Below are positions 6,520 to 7,095 of a stretch of DNA of 7,095 bases, piece by piece. The translations under genes and the position numbers were made by a program. A model generated the notes under the pieces. That model saw only the letters and a list, made by a program, of their open reading frames with translations. It did not search any database and had not been told where the DNA came from. Position 1 is the first letter of the stretch; every line of letters begins with the position of its first letter. Origin of the DNA: an uncultured Haloferula sp. (GTDB taxonomy: Bacteria > Verrucomicrobiota > Verrucomicrobiae > Verrucomicrobiales > Akkermansiaceae); the NCBI GenBank assembly GCA_946885645.1, contig CAMPGU010000218.1, positions 1 through 7,095 on the forward strand. Direction: 5' to 3'.

Positions 6520-7095
6520 ATGAACAAACGACAAGTCGTTGTCCTCTGGATCCTCGCCATCCTCCTCGCCGCCGCCGCCTTCGTCGCCCGCTCGACCAGT
6601 TCGAAGGGCTTCCAGAGCAAGACCGAGCGCGCCCGCGGACAGACCCTCTTCGCGGATCTTCCCGTGCAGGAAGCCGCGAAGATCCGGGTAAGCTCCGGCG
6701 AGAACACCTCCACGCTGGTCCGCAAGGACGGCAAGTGGTTGATCGCGGAGCGCGGGGATTATCCTGCCAATGTCACCAACGTGAATGAATTCCTCCGGAC
6801 GCTCTCCGAAGTGAAAGTCACGCAGGGCATCGAGTCCGAACCTTCTTTTGCGCCCCGTTTCGGAATGGATCCGGGCGCGAAGGAAGAGAAGGATCGCGGA
6901 ACCGAGGTGGTGCTTTCCAACGACGCGGGCACCGAGCTGGCCCGTCTCACCCTCGGCAAGAACCTCGAATCGGGCGGCGACCCGATGAGCATGTTCGGCG
7001 GCGGGTCCTCCGGCCGCTTCATCCGCAATCACGCGGACTCGTCCGGAGTATATGTCGTGAGCGAGCTTTTCCCGACGCTTTCCGCCGACCCGAAA
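6520..7095 (+). CDS. DUF4340 domain-containing protein, 3' end beyond the window
   Basis: The frame is open for 192 codons from ATG 6520 to the right edge. The N-terminus MNKRQVVVLWILAILLAAAA with FVAR is a signal anchor (helix about 5-23), so the rest should lie outside the cytoplasm. DUF4340-type blocks follow: AAKIRVSSG (52-60), TLVRKDGKWLIAE (65-77), NVNEFLRTLSEVKV (87-100) and LTLGKNL (143-149). The last is followed by GRFIRN and GVYVVSELFPTL (165-187), matching the family pattern of a beta-rich repeat ending in a residue-by-residue 'value shown' segment. A Met/Gly-rich loop, DPMSMFGGGSSG (154-165), interrupts it. DUF4340 genes regularly follow gldG-like genes, and the protein probably works with GldG outside the membrane; its biochemical role is unknown. 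The start is fixed by the signal anchor and the G-poor leader; no Shine-Dalgarno sequence is present. Confidence 0.85.
   Translation, partial: MNKRQVVVLWILAILLAAAAFVARSTSSKGFQSKTERARGQTLFADLPVQEAAKIRVSSGENTSTLVRKDGKWLIAERGDYPANVTNVNEFLRTLSEVKVTQGIESEPSFAPRFGMDPGAKEEKDRGTEVVLSNDAGTELARLTLGKNLESGGDPMSMFGGGSSGRFIRNHADSSGVYVVSELFPTLSADPK

Noticed and set aside
6567..6578. GCC trinucleotide run
   Set aside because: It encodes four alanines inside the signal anchor of the DUF4340 protein and is explained by codon preference.
3888..6734. A 948-codon open frame on the minus strand
   Set aside because: It lies antisense to the permease, GldG-like and DUF4340 genes and crosses the gaps between them. 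Its translation is Arg/His/Gly/Glu-rich with no recognisable domain, whereas the plus-strand proteins show clear family motifs. Strong codon bias in GC-rich genes produces such antisense shadows.

Overview
The window is GC-rich, gene-dense bacterial chromosome with two divergent gene blocks. I infer a Verrucomicrobiota-like organism, with moderate-to-low confidence. The reasons are the mix of a phoH / 7TM-HD block with a GldA-GldF-GldG-DUF4340 transporter operon, high GC, and gene starts that mostly lack Shine-Dalgarno sequences. No marker gene in the window settles the taxonomy. I see no mobile element, CRISPR array, tRNA, rRNA or phage gene.

Left block, minus strand (1-2845). A PhoH-family P-loop ATPase (1880-2845) is followed after a 148-bp gap by a membrane-anchored HD phosphohydrolase of the PgpH / 7TM-HD family (1-1731), which runs off the left edge. 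The HD enzyme keeps every metal ligand and the membrane bundle. It has only a loop of about 12 residues where relatives carry a large extracytoplasmic 7TMR-HDED domain. In many bacteria phoH, the 7TM-HD gene and ybeY are neighbours, so ybeY may lie just beyond the left edge.

A divergent intergenic region (2846-3019) separates the two blocks.

Right block, plus strand (3020-7095). It encodes a GldA-like ABC ATPase, a six-helix GldF-like permease (3774-4508), a GldG-like periplasmic auxiliary protein anchored at both ends (4542-6494) and a DUF4340 protein (6520 to beyond the right edge). Together they look like one complete ABC-2-type export or membrane-remodelling complex of the GldAFG kind: the ATPase in the cytoplasm, the permease in the membrane, and GldG plus DUF4340 projecting outside. 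Substrate and role are unknown. GldAFG is linked to gliding in Flavobacterium, but homologues occur widely in non-gliding bacteria.

Two points deserve attention beyond the annotation. First, the ATPase ORF misses its expected stop by one base at a TTT run (3745-3747) and reads about 380 bases into the permease gene. This is either a sequence error or a real frameshift. Second, the short gaps between the operon genes are almost free of G on the coding strand (one G in 82 bases) and have no Shine-Dalgarno sequence, which points to a shared, unusual way of starting translation.
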